Source of the DNA: CAWUJT01 sp963922715
Lineage (GTDB): Bacteria; Pseudomonadota; Alphaproteobacteria; Rhodobacterales; Rhodobacteraceae
Length of the DNA stretch: 17,746 nt
Assembly (NCBI GenBank): GCA_963922715.1
Contig: CAWUJT010000044.1
Location: 1 to 17,746 of the forward strand
Direction: 5' to 3'
Below are positions 7,839 through 14,776 of this stretch, in pieces. Position 1 is the stretch's first letter. Each line of letters opens with the position of its first letter. The notes below the pieces were generated by a model, which was not told where the DNA came from, did no database searches, and was given only the letters and a program-made list of their open reading frames with translations. Made by a program: the position numbers and the translations under genes.

Positions 7839-10136
7839 TTAAGTAGGTGCATCCGCGCGCGCAGTTATAAACACTTTACCTTTCACTGCGACTGACCATG
7901 TGATCTGAACTGAGCGCCCGTCGGCACCCTGTTTCCCTGCCGCGTAAGGCATATCATAGACCGTGACATCGCTTGCATTGCGAATAGGGCCTTCTGGGCA
8001 AATCGCTGTGACAACACGGGCTTTGCCACCAAAGGGCATGAAAGCCGTCAAATCTTCAACCCAAGTGCTTGCGGGGGTATTGACGGTGACCGGAACGGTG
8101 ATCGGGCTTTGGAATTGTTGTTCAATGCCGTGGAACGTATTGCCCGTCACAGTGACGTCAACAAACCGATTGGTGTCTAGGTCTGCGATACTTGTGTCAA
8201 CGCTATCAACACGTTCAAGGGCGGCACCTTTGATTTGCTTGAATGTATTGCCCGTGATATTCATCCCATTGATATAATGCCCAGACCCATAGGGCTTTAT
8301 TTGGATCGGACGATACCAGGCCCCGACATTTGACGACATGAAGATGTTGTTTGTGATTGAAAGTCCCCCGAAAGAAAGCTCTGAAGAGAAATCTGGGGCG
8401 CCATCGTGTTCATTTGTCCACTGCAGGTAGCAATTATCAACATAGTTGCCTGTGAATATGGTTTTTATGTTGGTGTCAGAGAGAACCAGTCCCGCTGTAC
8501 GAGGACCTTCATCGACACTATCGCCTTGGAAAAAATGGTTGCCCATGATCAGATGACCTGTTCCGTGCATGATACCAAAATGCAGGAACCTTACCCCGCG
8601 ATTGTTGCGGATTTTGGCATCGTTTTTATTGATGTTAAACGCGATCGTGCGCCGATCCTCAACATCTTTGCCCTGTTCGTTTGACAAAAACTGATTGCGG
8701 TCAATCAAAATGCCCTGGCATCCTGTCGCATGCGAAGTGATACCACGATCCTTAGGGCCTGTGATGAAGCAATCTTTGACATGGAAAATCAAGCCATTCG
8801 TGGGCAGAAGGATACCGCTGGCATTGCCGGCCAGAAGCAACTCGATATCCGACAGCACAAACCGCTGCAAATTGGTAAAGCCACTGAAATCCAAAGCATA
8901 TTTGAAGCGTGAAAATGTATAAGTTTGTGTGCCGGGTGGGCCATAAAGAGGCAGGCTAAGGGTGAGTGTACCAGTGGCAACGTCCTTGGCGGCAACATAG
9001 ACTTCACGTCCAACACCTCGACTGGCCGTTACTAAAGAGCCCACAGGAATGCTGGCGATGTTGGTCACCTCGGTCAGAAGTTTTGGGTCACTTGCGTCAA
9101 AACTGGCGGTTTCCGTGTAAACGTCTGTCTCCCAATTGGGAGACTCAACACAGTTGATTTGTCCGTTTCGGATCATTCGGCGGTTGGCATAGGTGGTTTT
9201 GTTTTCAATGGCGGCTTGTATGTCAATCGGCTCATCGATATCGACACGTCTGCCGAGCATATCAAAGGCTTCATGGTCCGAGAAATTAAAGAGCGTTTGG
9301 AGGCCGCGCTTAAATCCTTCTAGTTCACTGCCGAAGGCGGCGGCATAGGTCGGGAGATCAAAATTTTTGGTGAGTGACAGACGTTTGTCCGCTGGCATCG
9401 TGACTGTGCCTTCAAACCGGATCGGAGAATTGATGGTGACGTGATCTGCCAGATAATAGCTGCCAGCAGGGACCACGATGCTGCGCCCTATTGCAGCGTT
9501 GTCAGCGGCTTCAAAGGCAGTGTGATCATCGGTGCTGCCATCGCCAATTGCGCCGTAATCGCGCACATCGACCCAATCCAGCATATCCCGCAAAAAGGCG
9601 CTGGTGATATCCTCAACCTCAATGTCGTCAACACGTACGACGCCCCCATTCGCCCCCGTGAGGTCAAGACCGATGTGGCCGTAGATTACATCGCGTGACC
9701 AGACCATATCAACACCGTTGCGCGCTCCGGTTCCAATAATGGCTGATACAGTGACAACCTCTCCATAAGACGTCAGAAGCGTTTCAGGGCCGGTTTCTGT
9801 CAGGCCCGAGACTTTCTGATCGCCAGCACCGCCTGGCCAGGCGGCGATACGCACCGAAGGGAAATTACCTGACATCGCTTTCACTCGTGCGGTCACACGC
9901 AGATAACATCCGGGCAGAATAGGCGTTTGCCCCATGTAGCGAATTTTTGTTGTGGTGGACACTTTTTGCAGTTCCAGACATCCGCTGAAATCCTGATCGG
10001 CGGACACCAAAGACGCATTGGTTGCGGTCTCATATGTGTCGGAGCCGGGCGTACCATCTTGGCTCGACCACACCGATAGACCGGCAGTAAATTCTGGGGG
10101 GTTAAGCACCAATCCATCCGTGATCGCTTTATTCAT
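7839..10136 (-). CDS. Right-handed parallel beta-helix protein with pectate-lyase-3 type repeat; candidate GTA/phage-type tail fibre
   Basis: A 765-residue protein with no signal peptide or membrane segment. Residues about 15-175 look like a beta-sandwich, carbohydrate-binding-like domain (SDTYE, GCLELQK, GCYLRVTARVKA, GLDLTGANGGVVRVDDIEVED). DWVDVRDYGAIGDGSTDDHTA at 187-206 is the classic start of a Pectate_lyase_3/GH28-related beta-helix, followed by Asn-rich rungs (ITNNIF, ITGNTF, VTGNTF) to about residue 690 and a beta-rich tail. The ATG at 10136 is chosen over 10142 because GGAAAGG then lies at a normal distance. A perfect TTAA-N7-TTAA box is 92 bases upstream. Lack of secretion signal, domain order and CtrA box suggest a tail fibre or spike of a gene transfer agent. 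A secreted polysaccharide lyase using a non-Sec route is the alternative. Confidence 0.8.
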   Translation of the reverse strand: MNKAITDGLVLNPPEFTAGLSVWSSQDGTPGSDTYETATNASLVSADQDFSGCLELQKVSTTTKIRYMGQTPILPGCYLRVTARVKAMSGNFPSVRIAAWPGGAGDQKVSGLTETGPETLLTSYGEVVTVSAIIGTGARNGVDMVWSRDVIYGHIGLDLTGANGGVVRVDDIEVEDITSAFLRDMLDWVDVRDYGAIGDGSTDDHTAFEAADNAAIGRSIVVPAGSYYLADHVTINSPIRFEGTVTMPADKRLSLTKNFDLPTYAAAFGSELEGFKRGLQTLFNFSDHEAFDMLGRRVDIDEPIDIQAAIENKTTYANRRMIRNGQINCVESPNWETDVYTETASFDASDPKLLTEVTNIASIPVGSLVTASRGVGREVYVAAKDVATGTLTLSLPLYGPPGTQTYTFSRFKYALDFSGFTNLQRFVLSDIELLLAGNASGILLPTNGLIFHVKDCFITGPKDRGITSHATGCQGILIDRNQFLSNEQGKDVEDRRTIAFNINKNDAKIRNNRGVRFLHFGIMHGTGHLIMGNHFFQGDSVDEGPRTAGLVLSDTNIKTIFTGNYVDNCYLQWTNEHDGAPDFSSELSFGGLSITNNIFMSSNVGAWYRPIQIKPYGSGHYINGMNITGNTFKQIKGAALERVDSVDTSIADLDTNRFVDVTVTGNTFHGIEQQFQSPITVPVTVNTPASTWVEDLTAFMPFGGKARVVTAICPEGPIRNASDVTVYDMPYAAGKQGADGRSVQITWSVAVKGKVFITARADAPT

Positions 10137-10227
10137 CTGCATCCCTTTCCAAAAAGTCGAAAACTCAAAACCGCCATACAGGCACGCGGCTCTTTATTCT
10201 GAAGCAAGGGAGGTAAAGGTGAGCAGG

Positions 10228-10243
10228 TTAACGATGTATTAAC
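10228..10243 (-). promoter_or_regulatory. CtrA box (TTAA-N7-TTAAC)
   Basis: TTAACGATGTATTAAC at 10228-10243 matches the alphaproteobacterial CtrA site TTAA-N7-TTAA exactly. With the preceding G it is close to symmetrical, GTTAA on one side and TTAAC on the other. It lies in the 110-base gap between the beta-helix gene and the DUF4864 gene, 92 bases before the former's start, a normal promoter distance. In Rhodobacterales CtrA drives motility and gene transfer agent genes. That the match is functional is inference. Confidence 0.65.
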
Positions 10244-10246
10244 GCA

Positions 10247-10648
10247 CTAAGCGCCGATCTGCGGCGTGCGCAGGATCTGCACCCCGTTGATCAACCAGCC
10301 CTCAGGCGTGTCAATCATGTCGTACTCCAACAAATGTATCGTGCCAGTATTGTCGGTGATCATCACGGTTTGCACATGCCGACCGTTGATTTGGTTAAGC
10401 GACAGATACTCGACATTTTGTGGGCGCCAAACCATTGGATAGCCTTGACGCACCATTTGCCCAAACCGCTCTGGGTTTCCAAAAACCCGCTTAATATTAG
10501 GGCTTGCATAGGTGAATGCCGTGGCGAAATCATCTGACAAGAAAGCATCAATCTGATTGTCAATAACGGTCTGAATGTCGACTTCATCCGCACTGGACGA
10601 TGTCACAAGTCCCAAGCAAAACAGGCCACATAAGATCAATAACCGCAT
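10247..10648 (-). CDS. DUF4864 domain protein, predicted secreted
   Basis: 133 residues. MRLLILCGLFCLGLVTSSSA is a Sec signal peptide with likely cleavage before DEVD; no lipobox Cys stands in the right place. The mature part (IDNQIDAFLSDDFATAF, PERFGQMVRQGYPMVW, IHLLEYDMIDTPEGWLINGV) fits DUF4864, a small NTF2-like fold of unknown function common in alphaproteobacteria. AGGAG at 7 bases selects the second of two adjacent ATGs (10648); the first (10651) would leave only 4 bases, and an upstream TTG reading would destroy the signal peptide. It follows lysK by 47 bases on the same strand, an arrangement I recall from Rhodobacteraceae, and is probably cotranscribed with it. No function can be assigned. 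Confidence 0.85.
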   Translation of the reverse strand: MRLLILCGLFCLGLVTSSSADEVDIQTVIDNQIDAFLSDDFATAFTYASPNIKRVFGNPERFGQMVRQGYPMVWRPQNVEYLSLNQINGRHVQTVMITDNTGTIHLLEYDMIDTPEGWLINGVQILRTPQIGA

Positions 10649-10695
10649 CATTGAGCTCCTTTCAAACCGATTAGTTAGCTCGGTCTGCTGTCCCG

Positions 10696-12276
10696 TCAAT
10701 CAGTCACAAGCTCACCGGCAAGGGCGGTATCAATCAGAGTACCTGTTTCTTGAATGCCATAAAGGGCGATGAAACTGCCAAACCGTGGTCCGCTTTTCGA
10801 CCCGAGTAAGACTTCATAAAGGGCCGAGAACCAGGCCCGCATGGGATCGAAACGGTCACGTCCACATGAGAACACAAGCGATTGCAAAGCCTCTGGATCG
10901 GCGGCACCGTCCCAAGCTTGCAACCCATCACGTAACGCCAAAAGGGCGTCACGTTCCACCTCTGTTGGGGGACGATAGGTTTTTTCCGGTTTCACAAAAT
11001 CATTGAAGTAGCGCACGGCGAAACCTGCCGCCTGGTCAAGCATCGGGTGTGTTTCTGGGCGCGCTTCTGGCGCGTAGCGTTGGATAAAGCCCCAAAGCGT
11101 TTCTTTATCCTCGGCATTGGCCACACTGGCAAGATTTAAGAGCATCGAAAACGACACAACCATATCTGATGGGGGTACATTATGGCCATGGATATGAAAC
11201 ACAGGATTATTAAGTCGTTGCGTTGTGTCTTGCGTGCCGTAGGCGGCAAGCTGTTGATGATATTCGTCCACCGCCTTGGGGATCACATCCCACCACAGTC
11301 TTTTTGCTGTTTTGGGTTTCATATACATAAAGTAGCTGAGCGATTCAGAAGCGGCATAGGTCAGCCACTCATCAATGGACAACCCATTGCCTTTGGATTT
11401 TGAGATTTTCTGCCCCTCGGCATCCAAAAACATCTCAAAGACAAAGTGCTCTGGTGGGCGCGCCCCAAGTTTGCGGCAAATCCCATCATAAAGCGCCGCA
11501 TTCGTGGAGTGATCTTTGCCAAACATCTCAAAATCCACATCCAAAGCCGCCCAGCGGGCCCCAAAATCCGGCTTCCACTGCAACTTCACGTGTCCCCCTG
11601 TCACAGGCAGTGTCCATGCGCGCCCATCCGTATCATCAAAGCTGATTTCGCCCTTGGCGGCGTCCACATGCGTCATCGGAACATAGAGCACCTGGCCTGT
11701 TTCGGGATGGATGGGCAGGAAGATGGAATAGGTTTGCTGCCGCTCATCACGAAGTGATTTTAGCATAATCGCCATCAAATCGTCATAGCGTTCTGCACAG
11801 CGCAGCAGGATGTCATCAAACTGGCCTGAGCGATAAAACTCCGTTGAGGAGATGAAATCGTATTGAAAGCCAAAGGTGTCCAAAAACCTTTGCATCATGG
11901 CATTGTTGTGATGGCCAAAACTTTCGTACTGTTCAAACGGATCAGGGACAGAGGTGAGCGGCATTTGCAAATATGGTGCAAGCCTATCGGGATTAGGGAC
12001 GTTCTCTGGGATCTTCCGCATCCCATCAAGATCATCCGAAAAGCAGATCAACCGTGTGGGAATGTCCGAGATCACCTCAAAAGCCCGCCGGATCATGGTT
12101 GTGCGCGCCACTTCCCCAAAGGTGCCGATATGTGGCAAGCCTGAAGGGCCGTATCCTGTTTCAAACAGAACATATCCTTTCTCGGGTCCATTCGGACCGA
12201 CGCGCTTGAGCAACTTGCGCGCTTCCTCGAAAGGCCAGGCTTTTGCGGTCATCGCAGCGGTGCGCAGATCAGTCAT
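10696..12276 (-). CDS. lysK: Lysyl-tRNA synthetase, class I
   Basis: A 526-residue class I LysRS, the archaeal-type enzyme that replaces class II LysS in most alphaproteobacteria. The HIGH-type motif is PHIGTFGE (48-55), the KMSKS-type motif is KISKS (290-294), and FGKDHSTN (252-259) and the C-terminal helical anticodon-binding region are present. It charges tRNA-Lys in the cytoplasm. The start at 12276 is chosen because GAGGAG lies 10 bases upstream and the protein then begins MTDLRTAAMTAKAWPFEEA. Six more residues in frame upstream are unsupported. It heads the minus-strand group lysK, DUF4864 and, after a gap with its own CtrA box, the beta-helix gene. Confidence 0.97.
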   Translation of the reverse strand: MTDLRTAAMTAKAWPFEEARKLLKRVGPNGPEKGYVLFETGYGPSGLPHIGTFGEVARTTMIRRAFEVISDIPTRLICFSDDLDGMRKIPENVPNPDRLAPYLQMPLTSVPDPFEQYESFGHHNNAMMQRFLDTFGFQYDFISSTEFYRSGQFDDILLRCAERYDDLMAIMLKSLRDERQQTYSIFLPIHPETGQVLYVPMTHVDAAKGEISFDDTDGRAWTLPVTGGHVKLQWKPDFGARWAALDVDFEMFGKDHSTNAALYDGICRKLGARPPEHFVFEMFLDAEGQKISKSKGNGLSIDEWLTYAASESLSYFMYMKPKTAKRLWWDVIPKAVDEYHQQLAAYGTQDTTQRLNNPVFHIHGHNVPPSDMVVSFSMLLNLASVANAEDKETLWGFIQRYAPEARPETHPMLDQAAGFAVRYFNDFVKPEKTYRPPTEVERDALLALRDGLQAWDGAADPEALQSLVFSCGRDRFDPMRAWFSALYEVLLGSKSGPRFGSFIALYGIQETGTLIDTALAGELVTD

Positions 12277-12308
12277 ACTTTGTCGTCTCCTCAAAGGTGT
12301 CGTGGAAA

Positions 12309-12337
12309 CGCTTAGAAGTGAGAGGCCAAAGCGTCAA
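12309..12337 (-). promoter_or_regulatory. Candidate lysK promoter
   Basis: On the minus strand TTGACG (12337-12332) is followed after 17 bases by TAAGCG (12314-12309), 32 bases before the lysK start. The -35 is good and the -10 weak. One arm of a 9-bp inverted repeat lies between them, which would suit a repressor or attenuator. Confidence 0.35.
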
Positions 12338-12364
12338 TAAGAGGATATAGGTAAGTGGCCTCTC
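12320..12364. repeat. 9-bp perfect inverted repeat between lysK and the TerB-like gene
   Basis: GAGAGGCCA (12320-12328) and TGGCCTCTC (12356-12364) are perfect reverse complements separated by 27 bases, with two further G-U pairs possible outside. It lies in the 195-base divergent intergenic region. It could fold in RNA on either strand or be a split operator. No T-run follows, so it is not a simple terminator. Confidence 0.45.
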
Positions 12365-12471
12365 GTAAAACATGGGCCGTTTAAAGGTCAGCGTGGTTTC
12401 CCTTGCGAAGATCGATTGAATGTCATGCTTGAACGGTTTAGGTACATGGTAGATCTAAGAGGGATGATATT

Positions 12472-12894
12472 GTGAGCGAAGCGGTCCATCTTTTTACGGC
12501 ACAAGACAGCCTTGTGGCTTTGATGATAACGATCTCAGCCTCGGATGAGAATATCCGTACATCTGAACTGATGACAATTCAGCGCGTAGTCGATCATCTT
12601 CCGATCTTTGCCAATTACGACATTGATCGGATGCAACAAGTCGCGCAAACCGTGTTCGATCTTTTGGAGGAAGAGGACGGGCTAGAGGCGCTGTTTGGCC
12701 TGATCCGCGAAAGTTTGCCATCCACACATTTTGAAACCGCTTACGCCTTAGCGTGTGATGTCGCGGCCGCAGATGGGCGATTGCAACAAACGGAACTCGA
12801 GCTTTTGCAGGAAGTGCGGTATGAGTTGGACATAGACAGACTGCACGCCGCAGCGATTGAGCGCGGTGCGCGCGCCCGTCATATGACGCTCTAA
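12472..12894 (+). CDS. TerB-like (tellurite resistance TerB family) protein
   Basis: 140 residues, acidic and all helical. ITISASDENIRTSELMTIQ near 20-38 and CDVAAADGRLQQTELELLQ near 96-114 are the two paired acidic helix-loop segments (A-x-D-G/E-x-x-x-x-x-E) that define the TerB/DjlA-like fold, which may bind divalent metal through its Asp and Glu residues. The start is GTG at 12472, with AGAGG 9-13 bases upstream. It is divergent from lysK and converges on the REC-PP2C gene with a 9-base gap. Family members occur singly across Rhodobacteraceae with no proven role; actual tellurite resistance is not implied. Confidence 0.8.
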   Translation: MSEAVHLFTAQDSLVALMITISASDENIRTSELMTIQRVVDHLPIFANYDIDRMQQVAQTVFDLLEEEDGLEALFGLIRESLPSTHFETAYALACDVAAADGRLQQTELELLQEVRYELDIDRLHAAAIERGARARHMTL

Positions 12895-12903
12895 TCGTGT
12901 CAA

Positions 12904-14190
12904 TCAAGTTTGCCCGCACCCCCCAGGGTTGGTCCCTTGGCGGGGCGTAAATTCTAGCAGCAGCATCGAAATATCGTCTTCAAACTCTCTGTTGCCGGTA
13001 AAAACGCGCAGGCTGTCTTCCAGCGCTTGCATTGTTTCCTGGGGTGAGAGACCTTGATGGGTTTTGAGCAATGTTGTCAGGCCAGCGTCTCCAAGCATTT
13101 CCCCCTTGGGGGTCATCGCTTCAGAAAGTCCATCTGAATACAACAGCAAACGATCTCTAGGGCTCAGAGAAAATTTTATCAACTCATACTGTGCGCTGGG
13201 CAAAAGACCCACTGGGGGGCCGCCTCTGCCCATGTGCTCCACAGTGCCGTCGTGGCGCATAATCATCGGGTGGGGGTGACCCGCTTGGCAGAGTTCAACC
13301 TCTCCGGTGGTCAGATCAAGATAGGCAAAAACACAGGTGAAGTAGATGTCGGTATCAAGTTCTGAAAGCATCAACCGATTGAGACGGGCCACAACCCGAT
13401 GCGGGGCATCAAGACGTCTTTCACCGTCAAGCCACGTGGAATAGGAAATATTCTGATCTGGATCGGTGCTTGCAAAAAGACCCGAGAGACGCCCCATCAT
13501 CAGTGCAGAGGCAATGCCATGACCTGAGACATCTATGGAAAACACGGCGATTTTCGTTTCGTTAATCGGGAAATGCCCAATCAAGTCGCCCCCGATTTGC
13601 CCGCAGGTGACAAGGCGCGAGGCAATTGTACAGCCATCAAGCCTTTGTATTTCAGGCGGCACAAGAGAACGCTGGAGTTTACGCGCCTCTGCAAGATCAT
13701 TTTGCAGGACTGTGTGTAAATCTTGTAACTCGCCAAGGGTGGTGTTCAGAACCTCATTTTGGGCGCTCATTTTATTTTGGAGATCCAACAGTCGCTCCCC
13801 GGCACGGATGCGCGCCCGTAATTCCACCCAATCGATGGGACGGGTGACAAAATCATCGGCCCCTGAATCTAATCCTTCGGCCCGTTCCTGACGATCTGCC
13901 CGAGAGGTGATCAGAATGAAATAGGCATAGGGGCGTTCGATTTTGCGCAAAGCGCGGCAAAAATCCGGCCCATCCAGTCCGGGCATGCCCCAGTCGGAGA
14001 TAATCAGCGATATAGAAGGGTCACTGCACAGTTGCAAAGCGTCTTCTGCACAGGCGGCTTCGATTACCTCATATCCGGCGCGGCGCAGCATAGAGGCCAG
14101 CAAAAACCTTTGCGACTGACTGTCATCAACAACGAGCACACGGGATTTTTGCGAAGTCAGGTTGTCTTGCAGTTTTGCTTCGAAATACAT
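12904..14190 (-). CDS. Response regulator fused to PP2C (RsbU/SpoIIE-type) phosphatase, RbaY-like
   Basis: 428 residues. REC domain at about 17-130: Asp22-Asp23 acidic pair, Asp66 in ISDWGMPGLDG as phospho-acceptor, Thr95, but the invariant Lys of the KP motif is Arg117 (TRPID). A helical linker (about 130-178) follows, then a PP2C domain with GGDLIG (200-205), SIDVSGHGIASALMMG (218-233), DGLSEAM (353-359) and EDDISML (404-410), keeping the metal-binding Asp residues. Such proteins dephosphorylate an anti-anti-sigma factor when their receiver is modified, releasing a sigma factor. Architecture matches RbaY, a regulator of gene transfer agent output in R. capsulatus, but no anti-sigma partner is in the window. 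An HPt gene is divergent 151 bases away. ATG at 14190; AAGG is 11 bases upstream. Confidence 0.92.
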   Translation of the reverse strand: MYFEAKLQDNLTSQKSRVLVVDDSQSQRFLLASMLRRAGYEVIEAACAEDALQLCSDPSISLIISDWGMPGLDGPDFCRALRKIERPYAYFILITSRADRQERAEGLDSGADDFVTRPIDWVELRARIRAGERLLDLQNKMSAQNEVLNTTLGELQDLHTVLQNDLAEARKLQRSLVPPEIQRLDGCTIASRLVTCGQIGGDLIGHFPINETKIAVFSIDVSGHGIASALMMGRLSGLFASTDPDQNISYSTWLDGERRLDAPHRVVARLNRLMLSELDTDIYFTCVFAYLDLTTGEVELCQAGHPHPMIMRHDGTVEHMGRGGPPVGLLPSAQYELIKFSLSPRDRLLLYSDGLSEAMTPKGEMLGDAGLTTLLKTHQGLSPQETMQALEDSLRVFTGNREFEDDISMLLLEFTPRQGTNPGGCGQT

Positions 14191-14241
14191 AAAATAACAT
14201 GCCTTATTTTCTTACGTCTTTTGCCCGCATGACACTTAAGA

Positions 14242-14263
14242 AAAGTTGAACGTTAAAGTTGAA
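14242..14263 (+). repeat. Direct repeat AAAGTTGAA x2 between the REC-PP2C and HPt genes
   Basis: AAAGTTGAA occurs at 14242-14250 and 14255-14263, a 13-base period, in the 151-base divergent intergenic region that must hold both promoters. A regulator shared by the phosphatase and HPt genes could bind here. A 9-base exact direct repeat in this space is unlikely but not impossible by chance. Confidence 0.35.
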
Positions 14264-14341
14264 ACCATTCAATTTGTAGCGGTCAAGGCCTTGTTTAGAC
14301 TTGTATTCTAAAGCAAGGTTGCACAATCAAAGGTATGCGCG

Positions 14342-14662
14342 ATGTTAGATTGGGATCGGGTTCAGGAATTGCGTGAAGAGATCGGAGAGGAAGATTTGGG
14401 CGATGTTTTGGCCCTATTTCTGGACGAGGTGGTGGAGCGTCTGGACACTATCGGGTCTGAAGACACTCTGGTGGAGGACTTGCATTTCCTGAAAAGCAGC
14501 GCGCTCAATATTGGCTTTGAGGCTTTGGCTGAACTGAGTGCACAGATGGAAGCCTCCGCGCGTGCCGGTGCAACGGTCACAGAGATCGAAAGTCTGCGTA
14601 TATGCTTTGAACAGAGCTGTGCGTCTCTGAAATCAAGCGGGATTTTGATCGCCGCCGCTTAG
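14342..14662 (+). CDS. Histidine phosphotransfer (HPt) domain protein
   Basis: 106 residues forming a single four-helix HPt domain. DLHFLKSSALNIGF centres on His48, the phosphate-accepting His of the H-x-L-K-G-S/A-x5-G motif. The small residue after Lys is Ser instead of Gly. Upstream helices (ELREEIGEEDLGDVLALFLDE) and downstream helices (ALAELSAQMEASARAG) are typical. It would relay phosphate between a hybrid kinase and a response regulator, and its neighbour's REC domain is the obvious candidate partner. AAAGG stands 8 bases before the ATG. No kinase is encoded in the window, so its donor must be elsewhere. Confidence 0.88.
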   Translation: MLDWDRVQELREEIGEEDLGDVLALFLDEVVERLDTIGSEDTLVEDLHFLKSSALNIGFEALAELSAQMEASARAGATVTEIESLRICFEQSCASLKSSGILIAAA

Positions 14663-14672
14663 GACGGTCATG

Positions 14673-14696
14673 AAAGCGCGCAATGATTGCGCCTTT
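14673..14696 (+). terminator. Hairpin between HPt gene and yebC, possible weak terminator
   Basis: GCGCAAT-G-ATTGCGC (14678-14692) is a perfect palindrome that would fold with a 3-base loop. It is extended outward by AAAG (14673-14676) and CTTT (14693-14696) with one bulged C, giving a stem of about 10 pairs. It starts 11 bases after the HPt stop. The T-run is short (TTTG), so termination would be weak. Confidence 0.35.
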
Positions 14697-14776
14697 GTCG
14701 GATCATCGGGCTTGTGTCTGCCTGCGGTCCTCGCCTATGAGCACAGTCAAATGTGTAAAAAGTGCCGGAGATCGCT

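Noticed and set aside
7839..10136. Secreted pectate lyase or polygalacturonase as the function of the beta-helix protein
   Set aside because: No signal peptide and no recognisable lyase or GH28 catalytic motif; kept only as an alternative.
12472..12894. Tellurite resistance as a function for the TerB-like gene
   Set aside because: No other ter genes are present; single TerB-fold proteins have no demonstrated link to tellurite.
11881..14112. 13-base exact repeat CAAAAACCTTTGC in lysK and in the REC-PP2C gene
   Set aside because: In both genes it encodes the same four residues (QRFL) in frame; coincidence of codon choice is the simplest explanation.
14236..14256. TTAA pair in the REC-PP2C/HPt intergenic region as a CtrA site
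   Set aside because: Spacing is 13 bases; only half-sites remain, which are common by chance.
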